Below are positions 49,017 through 57,048 of a DNA stretch of 64,000 nt, piece after piece (the first letter of the stretch is position 1; every line of letters starts with the position of its first letter). The notes beneath the pieces were generated by a model. The model searched no databases. It was not told the DNA's origin and was given only the letters and a program-made list of their open reading frames with translations. Origin of the DNA: Microbacterium oleivorans (GTDB lineage: Bacteria > Actinomycetota > Actinomycetes > Actinomycetales > Microbacteriaceae); NCBI RefSeq assembly GCF_013389665.1, contig NZ_CP058316.1, forward strand, positions 744,001 to 808,000, given 5' to 3'. The translations under genes were made by a program, and so were the position numbers.

Positions 49017-51718
49017 TTCTTCTTGGCCGCGGGCTTGCGCGTCGTCGTCGTCTTGCGCGCCGTCGTCTTGCGCTTGGGGGCGGGGCCCTTGGCGCGCTTG
49101 TCGGCGAGCAGCTGAACGGCACGCTCGAAGGTGACCTCGTCTGCGCTCTCACCGCGCGGGATCGTCGCGTTGGTCTCGCCGTCGGTGACGTAGGGACCGA
49201 AGCGACCGTCCTTGAGCTTGATCGGCTTGCCGCTCGTGGGATCGGCCTCGAACTCCTTGAGCGCACTCGACGCCGCGCGGGCACCGTACTTGGGCTGCGC
49301 ATAGACCGCGAGGGCCTCGTCGAGCGTGATGTCGAACAACTGCTGCTCGCTGGCCAGGGTGCGCGAGTCCGTGCCCTTCTTCAGGTACGGCCCGTAACGG
49401 CCGTTCTGCGCAGTGATCTCGGCGCCCGACTCGGGGTCGACACCCACCACGCGCGGGAGCGAGAGCAGCTGCAGCGCTTGATCCAGGTCGATGGTCTCGA
49501 CACCCATCGACTTGAAGAGAGAAGCCGTGCGGGGCTTGGGCGCGGCCTCCTTCTTCTTCGTCGTCTTCTTCTTGGCCGGAGCGACCTCGCCGGTGGTCTC
49601 GTCGACCGCCTCATCGGGCTCGGGCTCGAGCTCCTGCACGTAGGGACCGAACCGGCCGTCCTTGACGACGATGAGCTTGCCGTTCTCGGGGTTCTCGCCC
49701 AGCACGCGGTCACCGGCGACCGGAGCGTCGATGAGCTCCTGCGCCTTCTCGGGCGTCAGCTCGTCGGGGGCGAGGTCGTCCGGCACGTTCACGATGCGCG
49801 TCTCACCCTCGCCGACGGGGACGTCGAGATAGGGGCCGTACTTGCCGAAGCGCAGCGTCGCGATGTCGCCGATCGGCGTGGCGTTGAGCTCGCGCGCGTC
49901 GATGTCGCCGAGGTTCTCGACGATGTTGCGCAGACCGACGTGGTTGTCGGAGCCGAAGTAGAACTCCTTGAGCCAGGCCTCGCGTGCCTGCTCACCGCGG
50001 GCGATCGCGTCGAGGTCGTCCTCGAGCGCCGCCGTGAAGTCGTAGTCGACCAGGTCGGAGAAGTGCTGTTCGAGCAGACGCACGACGCTGAACGACAGCC
50101 AGCTGGGCACCAGCGCCTGACCGCGCTTGGTGACGTAGCCGCGCTCGATGATGACGTCGATGATGCTCGCGAAGGTCGACGGGCGGCCGATCCCCCGCTC
50201 CTCGAGCGCCTTGACGAGGCTCGCCTCGGTGTAACGGGGCTTGGGGCTCGTCGCGTGGCCCTTCGGCTCGACGTCCGAGAGCGCGAGCCGGTCGCCGACG
50301 GCCACCGCCGGGAGCGACTGATCGGCCGCCCGGTCAGCGTCGCCGCGCTTCTCGTCATTGCCCTCTTCATAGGCTTCGAGGAAGCCCTTGAAGGTGTAGA
50401 CGGTGCCGGATGCCGTGAAGGCGGCGCGCTTGCCGTCGGCGTCGACCTCGAGGGTCACCGTCGTCGTCTCGTACTTGGCATCCGACATCTGGCTGGCGAC
50501 CGTGCGCTTCCAGATGAGGTCGTACAGGCGCTGCTCGTCGCGGTCGAGTCCGGAGGAGACGGATGCGGGCGTCCGGAACTCCTCACCCGAGGGACGGATC
50601 GCCTCGTGGGCCTCCTGCGCGTTCTTGGCGTTGTTGCGGTACGAGCGGGGGCTGGGCGGCACGGCCCGGTCGCCGTAGAGCGCCACCGCCTGCGTGCGCG
50701 CCGCCGAGACCGCCTGCGCCGAGAGCGCGGTCGAGTCGGTGCGCATATAGGTGATGTAGCCCTTCTCGTACAGACGCTGAGCGACGCCCATGGCGTGCTT
50801 CGCGCTCATCGACAGCTTGCGACCGGCTTCCTGCTGCATCGTCGAGGTCGTGAACGGGGGCTTCGGGCTGCGCGTTCCGGGCTTGGCCTCGACGGCGGTG
50901 ACAGCGGCCGTGGCCGCCTTCTCGATCGCTGCGGAGAGCTCGCGCGCGTCGTCCTCGGTCAGGACGACGACGGCCTTCTTGAGCGAGCCGGAGTCGTCGA
51001 AGTCGGTGCCGCGCGCCAGCGGCGCGCCGTCGAGGCGCGCGAGGCGGGTGGCGAACGAGTCGCCCTCCTTCGCGGCGTGGGCCTCGATGTCCCAGTAGGA
51101 CGCCGAGACGAAGGCCATGCGCTCGCGCTCGCGCTCGACGACCATACGGGTCGCGGCGGACTGGACGCGGCCGGCGCTCAGCGCCTGGCCGTCGCGGCCG
51201 GAGCCGATCTTTCGCCAGAGCACGGGCGACACGTCCCAGCCGTACAGACGGTCGAGCACGCGGCGCGTCTCCTGGGCGTTGACGAGCGCGAGGTCGAGCT
51301 CGCGGGTGTTGTCGGCGGCCGCGCGGATGGCGTCCTTGGTGATCTCGTGGAAGACCATGCGCCGCACGGGGACCTTCGGCTTGAGCACCTCGAGCAGGTG
51401 CCACGCGATGGCTTCGCCCTCTCGGTCCTCATCTGTCGCGAGCAAGACCTCGTCGGCGCCCTTCAGGGCGCGCTTGAGCTCGGCCACGGTCTTGGTCTTG
51501 CGATCGCTGACCACGTAATACGCATCGAAGCCGTTGTCGACGTCGATGGAGTACTTGCCGTACGCCTGCTTCTTGTCGGCCGGGATGTCCTCTTTCTTAG
51601 CGAGGTCCCGGATGTGCCCGACCGAGCTGAGCACTTCGTACTCGTCGCCCAGGTAACCCTGGATCGACTTCATCTTGGTCGGGGACTCGACGATGACGAG
51701 TTTCTTGCCGCCTGCCAC
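49013..51718 (-). CDS. topA: DNA topoisomerase I
   Basis: A 901-residue type IA topoisomerase. TOPRIM domain at the start (VIVESPTKMKSIQGYLGDEY, then DEDREGEAIAWHLLE with the metal-binding acids), active-site Y324 in YITYMRTDST, and catalytic domains to about 600. The C terminus holds several topoisomerase C-terminal repeats (GRFGPYVQEL, GRYGPYLKKG, GRFGPYVTDG) instead of zinc fingers, then a Lys/Arg/Thr tail, both typical of actinobacterial TopA. It relaxes negative supercoils. First gene of topA-tmk. Confidence 0.97.
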   Translation of the reverse strand: MAGGKKLVIVESPTKMKSIQGYLGDEYEVLSSVGHIRDLAKKEDIPADKKQAYGKYSIDVDNGFDAYYVVSDRKTKTVAELKRALKGADEVLLATDEDREGEAIAWHLLEVLKPKVPVRRMVFHEITKDAIRAAADNTRELDLALVNAQETRRVLDRLYGWDVSPVLWRKIGSGRDGQALSAGRVQSAATRMVVERERERMAFVSASYWDIEAHAAKEGDSFATRLARLDGAPLARGTDFDDSGSLKKAVVVLTEDDARELSAAIEKAATAAVTAVEAKPGTRSPKPPFTTSTMQQEAGRKLSMSAKHAMGVAQRLYEKGYITYMRTDSTALSAQAVSAARTQAVALYGDRAVPPSPRSYRNNAKNAQEAHEAIRPSGEEFRTPASVSSGLDRDEQRLYDLIWKRTVASQMSDAKYETTTVTLEVDADGKRAAFTASGTVYTFKGFLEAYEEGNDEKRGDADRAADQSLPAVAVGDRLALSDVEPKGHATSPKPRYTEASLVKALEERGIGRPSTFASIIDVIIERGYVTKRGQALVPSWLSFSVVRLLEQHFSDLVDYDFTAALEDDLDAIARGEQAREAWLKEFYFGSDNHVGLRNIVENLGDIDARELNATPIGDIATLRFGKYGPYLDVPVGEGETRIVNVPDDLAPDELTPEKAQELIDAPVAGDRVLGENPENGKLIVVKDGRFGPYVQELEPEPDEAVDETTGEVAPAKKKTTKKKEAAPKPRTASLFKSMGVETIDLDQALQLLSLPRVVGVDPESGAEITAQNGRYGPYLKKGTDSRTLASEQQLFDITLDEALAVYAQPKYGARAASSALKEFEADPTSGKPIKLKDGRFGPYVTDGETNATIPRGESADEVTFERAVQLLADKRAKGPAPKRKTTARKTTTTRKPAAKKK

Positions 51719-51806
51719 GAGTCATCCTTTCTCCGACGCAAACCATACACGCGCCACACGGTGGAGGACGCTGGGAGCCGACGCGCCATATCCTCGCCGC
51801 GGCATG

Positions 51807-52127
51807 TCATGGCGGCGGGCCCGCGCGGGCGCGCGCGTGCACGCGGAATACACCCACCGGCGCGGCGGCTTCGACCGTCGCGACCACCCCGTCGATGTCG
51901 CAGGCCACCAGGTCGACCCCCGCGTGCGCGGTGACGCGTTCCGCCTGCTCGCAGGGTGCTCCCGGGGCCGCCCCCATCGCGACGTCGGCGGCGGCGAGAG
52001 CGGCGCCGTCGGCCGCAGCCGAGACCTGCGCCGATCGGATCGCCGCCGCGCCGACCGCAGCGCAGCCCGCAGCCAGAGTCGCTGCCACGGCCAGGATCCC
52101 GATGGCCGCCGTTCCCCCGGCCATCAC
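51807..52127 (-). CDS. TadE/Rv3654c-like small secreted or pilus-assembly protein
   Basis: A 106-residue protein with an N-terminal hydrophobic segment (about 6-28) and the block AQVSAAADGAALAAADVA, typical of Flp-type minor pilins (Rv3654c family). Two Cys (PCEQAE, LVACDID) could pair. GTG 52127 overlaps the TadE stop. Last gene in the tad-like cluster. Confidence 0.8.
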   Translation of the reverse strand: MMAGGTAAIGILAVAATLAAGCAAVGAAAIRSAQVSAAADGAALAAADVAMGAAPGAPCEQAERVTAHAGVDLVACDIDGVVATVEAAAPVGVFRVHARARAGPPP

Positions 52128-52462
52128 AGGCCTCCCGAGGGCGCGCAGGCGCGGGCCGTGAGCGGAGGCAACGGCAGCGGGACGTCGTGGGTCGCCGATA
52201 CGGTGGCGCAGACGAGCTCGCCGTCGTCGTCGAGCGAGAGCGAGGCGCCCGGCACCGCGGCGTGCACCGCTGCACCGGCGCGGCTGTCGTCCTCACCGCG
52301 GGCGGCCAGCCGTGCCGCCTGCGCCGCCGCGTGCTCGATGCGGATCTGCGTGCCCGCCGCCGCCAACGCGGCGACGGCGAGCAGCACGACCAGCAGCGCC
52401 GCGGGCACGACGATCGCGAACTCGGCCGTGGCCGAGCCCCGTTCGTCCCGGCGCACGCTCAT
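52124..52462 (-). CDS. TadE-family pilus protein (Rv3655c-like)
   Basis: A 112-residue protein. The short basic leader (MSVRRDERG) precedes SATAEFAIVVPAALLVVLLA, the TadE/pilin-type signal in which the prepilin peptidase would cut after Gly and leave a Glu at about +5. A 90-residue exported part with two Cys follows. Overlaps the DUF4244 pilin gene (ATGA). Confidence 0.88.
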   Translation of the reverse strand: MSVRRDERGSATAEFAIVVPAALLVVLLAVAALAAAGTQIRIEHAAAQAARLAARGEDDSRAGAAVHAAVPGASLSLDDDGELVCATVSATHDVPLPLPPLTARACAPSGGL

Positions 52463-52668
52463 TCGACGGTGAGGGCCCGACGCACCAGGTCCGTGAGGAT
52501 GCCGCGCACTTCGTCGCTGCGCATGATGACGACCAGAAGGCCGGCGAAGGCCACCGCGGCCATCGTGGCGACTGCGTACTCCGCCGTGGCCGCGCCCGAT
52601 TCGTCGGTGAACAAGCGCGCTGCGCGCACACGCGTCAGGCGAGGAAGTCGAGGGTGTCGCGGTTTCAT
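52459..52668 (-). CDS. DUF4244 Flp-type pilin (Rv3656c-like)
   Basis: A 69-residue major-pilin candidate. Basic leader (RHPRLPRLTRVRAARLF), then TDESGAATAEYAVATMAAVA, the prepilin cleavage region with Gly before the hydrophobic helix and Glu at +5. CGGAGTAAT is the ribosome-binding site. This is the structural subunit of the tad-like pilus. A 66-bp gap separates it from the TadC-like gene, so it may be made from its own or a processed transcript. Confidence 0.9.
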   Translation of the reverse strand: MKPRHPRLPRLTRVRAARLFTDESGAATAEYAVATMAAVAFAGLLVVIMRSDEVRGILTDLVRRALTVE

Positions 52669-52734
52669 GATTACTCCGTTCGTCGATGGTGGGTGTTCGG
52701 TTGGGCACGGTCTCGAGGCGCACGCCGGCGCCGA

Positions 52735-53625
52735 TCACAGCCTCACCGGGGTGCCGGCCATGACGCTGAGCAGCATGGGCGCCACCCCGATGAGCAGGAA
52801 AGCGGGCAGCGTGCAGACGCCGAGCGGCAACAGCAGCCGCGACGAGAGCTCGGCCGCGCGCATTCGGCCCGAGACGCGAGCTCGATGACGCTCGAGGCGT
52901 GCGGTCGCGCGCAGCAGTTCGACGGCGGGGGCACCGGCGGTCGCCGAGAGCGCGAGCACGTCGCGGTCGGCGAGCCCGGGCGAGACCCCGACAGTCGCGA
53001 GCACCTCCTCGGCGCGGGGAATGGAGACCCCGCCCGAGAGGGCGATCGCGAGCATCTCCGACGACAGCCCGGCCACCGAGTCGGAAGGTTGGGCGCGGGC
53101 GACGAGCCGACGGGTCCACACGCGAGCGGCGAGCATCAACAGCGCTCCCGCGACGAGGCAGGCGGCACCCACCGGATTCGTCACGGTGGCGCCGAGGTCG
53201 AAGCCGAGAACCAGCGCGAGTGCGACGGCGACCAGGGGCAGCCAGGCGACGAGCCGCGCGGTGGCAGCGGGCTCGGCGAGCGCGACGCGGACATCGTCCC
53301 GCGTCTGCTCCGCCTCGCGCAGGGCATCGGCGACGCTGCGAAGGGTCCGCGCGAGCGGTGCCCCGACGGTCGTGGCGACCTGCCACGCCGATGCGGCATC
53401 GCGCCACGCGCCGCCGCTCGCCGCGACGGCGCGTGCGAGCTCGAGCCCGCTCTCGCGACGGGAGCAGACATCGCGGGCGGTGGTGTCGCCGGAGTCGGCC
53501 AGGTGTTGCCACGCCCGGTCGGGGGTGAGGCCGGCTTCGAGCATCACCGCCAGGCGGTGCAGGACGGGAGCGATCACGACCGCGCCGGCGGCGTCGGCAT
53601 CCGCCTGCGGTCGTGTCCGCCTCAC
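52735..53625 (-). CDS. TadB/TadC-like type II secretion F-domain protein
   Basis: A 296-residue polytopic protein. The two F-domain halves are at about 22-125 and 180-275, each a helical bundle followed by membrane helices (LVAWLPLVAVALALVLGFDL, CLVAGALLMLAARVW and LLLPLGVCTLPAFLLIGVAP). It is the inner-membrane platform of the pilus apparatus. One gene here replaces the separate tadB and tadC. GTG 53625 overlaps the tadA stop. Confidence 0.88.
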   Translation of the reverse strand: MRRTRPQADADAAGAVVIAPVLHRLAVMLEAGLTPDRAWQHLADSGDTTARDVCSRRESGLELARAVAASGGAWRDAASAWQVATTVGAPLARTLRSVADALREAEQTRDDVRVALAEPAATARLVAWLPLVAVALALVLGFDLGATVTNPVGAACLVAGALLMLAARVWTRRLVARAQPSDSVAGLSSEMLAIALSGGVSIPRAEEVLATVGVSPGLADRDVLALSATAGAPAVELLRATARLERHRARVSGRMRAAELSSRLLLPLGVCTLPAFLLIGVAPMLLSVMAGTPVRL

Positions 53626-54713
53626 CGCAGCTCCTCGACGTCGAGGCGGCCCTCATGAAGCACGGGCCGGGCCATGCCGGTGACCCGACGCACACCGTCC
53701 ACGCGTCCGACGTGCACGATCGCCCCGATGGCGCTGAACACCTGTCGAGCGACGGCATGGGCGTCGAGGCCGGCGAGCGCACCGAGCGCTTCGAGCCGCG
53801 CCGGCACGTCGGCGATGCCGCTCGCGTGCACCGTTCCGGCCCCGCCCTGATGACCGGTGTTCAGCGCGCTCAGCAGCTCGCGCACCTCTTCGCCACGGCA
53901 CTCCCCCACCACGAGGCGATCGGGACGCATCCGCAGCGCCTCGCGGACGAGGCGCGCCAGCGGAACCGCCCCCGCCCCTTCGAGGTTCGGCTGCCTCGCC
54001 TCGAGGCGGACGTGATGCGGATGGTCGAGACGGAGCTCGGCGACGTCCTCGATCGTGACGATGCGCTCCGAGGCGTCGGCGCATGCCAGCAGCGCCGCGA
54101 GGAGCGTCGTCTTCCCCGCACCCGTCGCGCCGGTGACGAGCACATTCGTCCGCTCGGACACGAGGGCCTCCAGCGTCCGCGCGGTGGCGGAGTCGAACAT
54201 GCCGCGTCGTCCGAGATCGTCGAGGCTCAGCCGATCGTCGGCCGGCAACCGGATCGAGATGACCGCGCCCTCGCAGGCTACCGGCGGGAGAACGGCGTGC
54301 ACGCGGATGCCACCCTCCCACCGCACATCGGCGCACGGGGTCGCGTCGTCGAGGTGCCGGCCGCCGAGCGCGATCAGCGACACCGCCAGCTCTCTGACCT
54401 CGGCTTCGCCCGCCCGCCACCCGGAGACCGCCTCGGCGCCATGACCGCGGTCGACGAAGAGGCCGTGCCGCCCGTTCACGAAGACGTCGGTGACGTCGGG
54501 ATCGAGCAGGTGCCGCCGGAGCGGTTCGAGCGACGGGTGGTCGGGCAGGACGCGGCGCGTCCATCCGGAGGCGGATCGACGGGCGGTGGGACCCGACACC
54601 TCGGCGCGGGCGGGGCCCGCCGCGGCGGGGCTGGGAGAGCCGTGTGACAACGGCACCGCAGCCGGTCGAGCCGGTGCGCCCGGACGGGGAGCGACGACGA
54701 ATGGCTGCGACAT
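53622..54713 (-). CDS. tadA: TadA/CpaF-type pilus assembly ATPase
   Basis: A 363-residue secretion ATPase. N-terminal domain (about 60-165, with HLLDPDVTDVFVNGRHGLFV), Walker A GATGAGKTT (about 195-203), Asp box ERIVTIEDVAELRLDHPHHV, Walker B MRPDRLVVGECRG and the His box TGHQGGAGTVHASG. It powers pilin assembly. ATG 54713 is taken as the start; an in-frame ATG lies farther up at 54836 but would overlap the 6C RNA. The TadZ-like gene that precedes it in mycobacteria is absent. Confidence 0.9.
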   Translation of the reverse strand: MSQPFVVAPRPGAPARPAAVPLSHGSPSPAAAGPARAEVSGPTARRSASGWTRRVLPDHPSLEPLRRHLLDPDVTDVFVNGRHGLFVDRGHGAEAVSGWRAGEAEVRELAVSLIALGGRHLDDATPCADVRWEGGIRVHAVLPPVACEGAVISIRLPADDRLSLDDLGRRGMFDSATARTLEALVSERTNVLVTGATGAGKTTLLAALLACADASERIVTIEDVAELRLDHPHHVRLEARQPNLEGAGAVPLARLVREALRMRPDRLVVGECRGEEVRELLSALNTGHQGGAGTVHASGIADVPARLEALGALAGLDAHAVARQVFSAIGAIVHVGRVDGVRRVTGMARPVLHEGRLDVEELR

Positions 54714-54804
54714 GAGCTCGACAGTACGAAGGCGCGCACAGCCGAAGTCGCGACATCCGCGCTCCGGTGGGCAATCCGTGCTCCGCCGACGCTGGGGAGG
54801 GACC

Positions 54805-54900
54805 GCGGGAAGAAGAGGAAGGACGGCACCCCGCATTGGGGGATTGGGGTGCCGTCCACGTGACGTCCCGCCGCTTGGGGGGTAGGTCGGGGCGTCACGG
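54805..54900 (-). ncRNA. 6C small RNA
   Basis: On the minus strand two successive hairpins each present a C-run in the loop. Hairpin 1 pairs 54888-54898 with 54860-54870 (one mismatch) and its loop has six C (54877-54882 as G on plus). Hairpin 2 pairs 54846-54857 with 54821-54832 (12 bp, ggacggcacccc) and its loop has five C; ttcctcttctt follows as a terminator tail. This is the 6C motif, known as B11 in M. tuberculosis, where it also lies just upstream of the tad genes (Rv3660c/Rv3661). The 5' end is not fixed; taaact near 54930 may be its -10 box. Confidence 0.88.
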
Positions 54901-55076
54901 GCGCGAACGATGTCGCAGCCGGCGACAGTTTACGCCTACGCCACGGGCGCGAGGCAATCCGACCCGCCGTTCGGTCGGCCACCCACTATCGGCGGTAGTC
55001 TCCTCGTTTCGCCGGGGTCTAGATTGACCGAACGCCGCCTGCGCGCGGCGCCATCGACCGCAAAGGAGCGTGCCGC

Positions 55077-57041
55077 GTGAGCAGCCAGATCGACCACTTG
55101 CTGAGCGAGACCCGGCGTTTCGCCCCCTCTCCCGACTTCGCGGCCGCCGCGGTGGGCACGGCAGAGCTGTACGAGCGGGCAGCGGCCGACCGCGAGGGAT
55201 TCTGGGCCGACCAGGCCCGAGAACTCCACTGGCACAAGCCCTTCACCCGGGTGTTGGACTGGTCGAACCCGCCGTTCGCGGAGTGGTTCGCCGACGGTGA
55301 GCTCAACGTCGCCTACAACTGCCTCGACCGGCATGTCGAAGCGGGGCTGGGCGACCGCGTGGCTCTGCTGTGGGAGGGCGAGCCGGGCGATGATCGTGCC
55401 GTCACCTACGGCGAGCTCACCGACGAGGTCAAGCGCCTCGCGAACGTCCTCACCGAGCTCGGCATCGAGCAGGGCGACCGCGTAGCGATCTACATGCCGA
55501 TGATCCCCGAGGCGGTTGCGGCGATGCTGGCGGTCGCCCGTGTGGGTGCGGTGCACTCGGTCGTGTTCGGCGGTTTCTCCGCCGACAGCCTGCGGACCCG
55601 GATCGACGATGCGGGCGCGAAGCTCGTCATCACCGCCGACGGCGGCTACCGCAAGGGCAAGGTGTCGCCGCTCAAGCCCGCCGTCGACCAGGCGCTCGCC
55701 GACCGCGGCGCCGGAGCGCAGGTGACCGTCGAGCACGTGCTCGTCGTGCGCCGCGGCGGCAACGACATCGAATGGACCGAGGGCCGCGACCTGTGGTGGC
55801 ACGATGTCGTGCCGGCAGCATCGCCCGACCACGAGGCGCAGGCGTTCCCGGCCGAGAACCCGCTGTTCATCCTCTACACCTCCGGCACCACCGGGAAGCC
55901 GAAGGGCATCCTGCACACCTCCGGCGGCTACCTCACGCAGACCGCGTTCACCAACCGCGTGGTCCACGACCTGCATGCCGAGACCGACGTGTACTGGTGC
56001 ACCGCCGACATCGGCTGGGTGACCGGCCACAGCTACGTCGCCTACGGCCCGCTGGCGAACGGCGCCACGCAGGTGCTCTACGAGGGCACGCCCGACACCC
56101 CGCACGCCGGGCGGTCCTGGGAGATCATCCAGAAGTACGGCGTGACCATCTACTACACCGCCCCGACCGCCATCCGATCCTTCATGAAGGTGGGCCGCCA
56201 GGTGCCGGCGGAGTACGACCTGTCGAGCATCCGCCTCCTCGGATCGGTGGGTGAGCCCATCAACCCCGAGGCGTGGATGTGGTACCGCAAGGTCATCGGC
56301 GGCAAGCAGGCTCCCATCGTCGACACGTGGTGGCAGACCGAGACCGGCGCCATCATGATCTCGGCGCTGCCGGGCGTGACCGAGACCAAGCCGGGTTCCG
56401 CGCAGGTCGCTCTGCCGGGCATCTCGATCGACGTCGTCGACGAGGAGGGGAATCGCGTCGGTGAGGGCAACGGCGGGCTGCTCGTGGTCACCGAGCCGTG
56501 GCCGAGCATGCTCCGCGGCATCTGGGGCGATCCCGACCGGTTCGTGGAGACGTACTGGGAGAAGTTCCGCTCGCAGGGGTTCTACTTCGCCGGTGACGGC
56601 GCCCGGCTCGACGACGACGGCGACATCTGGCTGATGGGCCGCGTCGACGACGTCATGAACGTCTCGGGACACCGCCTCTCGACGACCGAGATCGAGTCGG
56701 CCCTCGTGGCGAACGAGGCCGTCGCCGAAGCAGCGGTCGTCGGCGCGTCGGACGAGACCACCGGGCAGGCGGTGGTGTCGTTCGTGATCATCAAGCAGAG
56801 TTACCTCGACGCGCACTCCCCCGACGGCCTGGCGACGTCGCTGCGCCAGTGGGTCGGCGAGCAGATCGGCCCGATCGCGCGACCTCGCGACGTGTACATC
56901 GTGGGCGAGTTGCCGAAGACCCGGTCGGGCAAGATCATGCGGCGGCTTCTCCGCGACGTCGCCGAGGGCCGCGAGGTCGGCGACACGACCACGCTCGCCG
57001 ACACCGCCGTGATGTCGGTGATCAGCGCCCAGTTGAAGTGA
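55077..57041 (+). CDS. acs: acetyl-CoA synthetase
   Basis: A 654-residue AMP-forming ligase activating acetate. N-terminal ACAS domain with FTRVLDWSNPPFAEWF, P-loop-like core YTSGTTGKPKG (about 266-276), ATP/acyl motif WWQTETG, core 8 FAGDGARLDDDGDIW and the A10 lysine in RSGKIMRRLLRDV (Lys about 617), which is acetylated to switch off the enzyme. AAAGGAG precedes GTG 55077. Monocistronic on this strand; acs near the 6C RNA and tad cluster matches mycobacterial Rv3667. Confidence 0.97.
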   Translation: MSSQIDHLLSETRRFAPSPDFAAAAVGTAELYERAAADREGFWADQARELHWHKPFTRVLDWSNPPFAEWFADGELNVAYNCLDRHVEAGLGDRVALLWEGEPGDDRAVTYGELTDEVKRLANVLTELGIEQGDRVAIYMPMIPEAVAAMLAVARVGAVHSVVFGGFSADSLRTRIDDAGAKLVITADGGYRKGKVSPLKPAVDQALADRGAGAQVTVEHVLVVRRGGNDIEWTEGRDLWWHDVVPAASPDHEAQAFPAENPLFILYTSGTTGKPKGILHTSGGYLTQTAFTNRVVHDLHAETDVYWCTADIGWVTGHSYVAYGPLANGATQVLYEGTPDTPHAGRSWEIIQKYGVTIYYTAPTAIRSFMKVGRQVPAEYDLSSIRLLGSVGEPINPEAWMWYRKVIGGKQAPIVDTWWQTETGAIMISALPGVTETKPGSAQVALPGISIDVVDEEGNRVGEGNGGLLVVTEPWPSMLRGIWGDPDRFVETYWEKFRSQGFYFAGDGARLDDDGDIWLMGRVDDVMNVSGHRLSTTEIESALVANEAVAEAAVVGASDETTGQAVVSFVIIKQSYLDAHSPDGLATSLRQWVGEQIGPIARPRDVYIVGELPKTRSGKIMRRLLRDVAEGREVGDTTTLADTAVMSVISAQLK

Positions 57042-57048
57042 CGCCGAC

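Noticed and set aside
49478..51934. Long open frame antisense to topA (about 818 codons)
   Set aside because: Shadow of topA; low-complexity Arg/Val/Leu/Asp composition and no motif.
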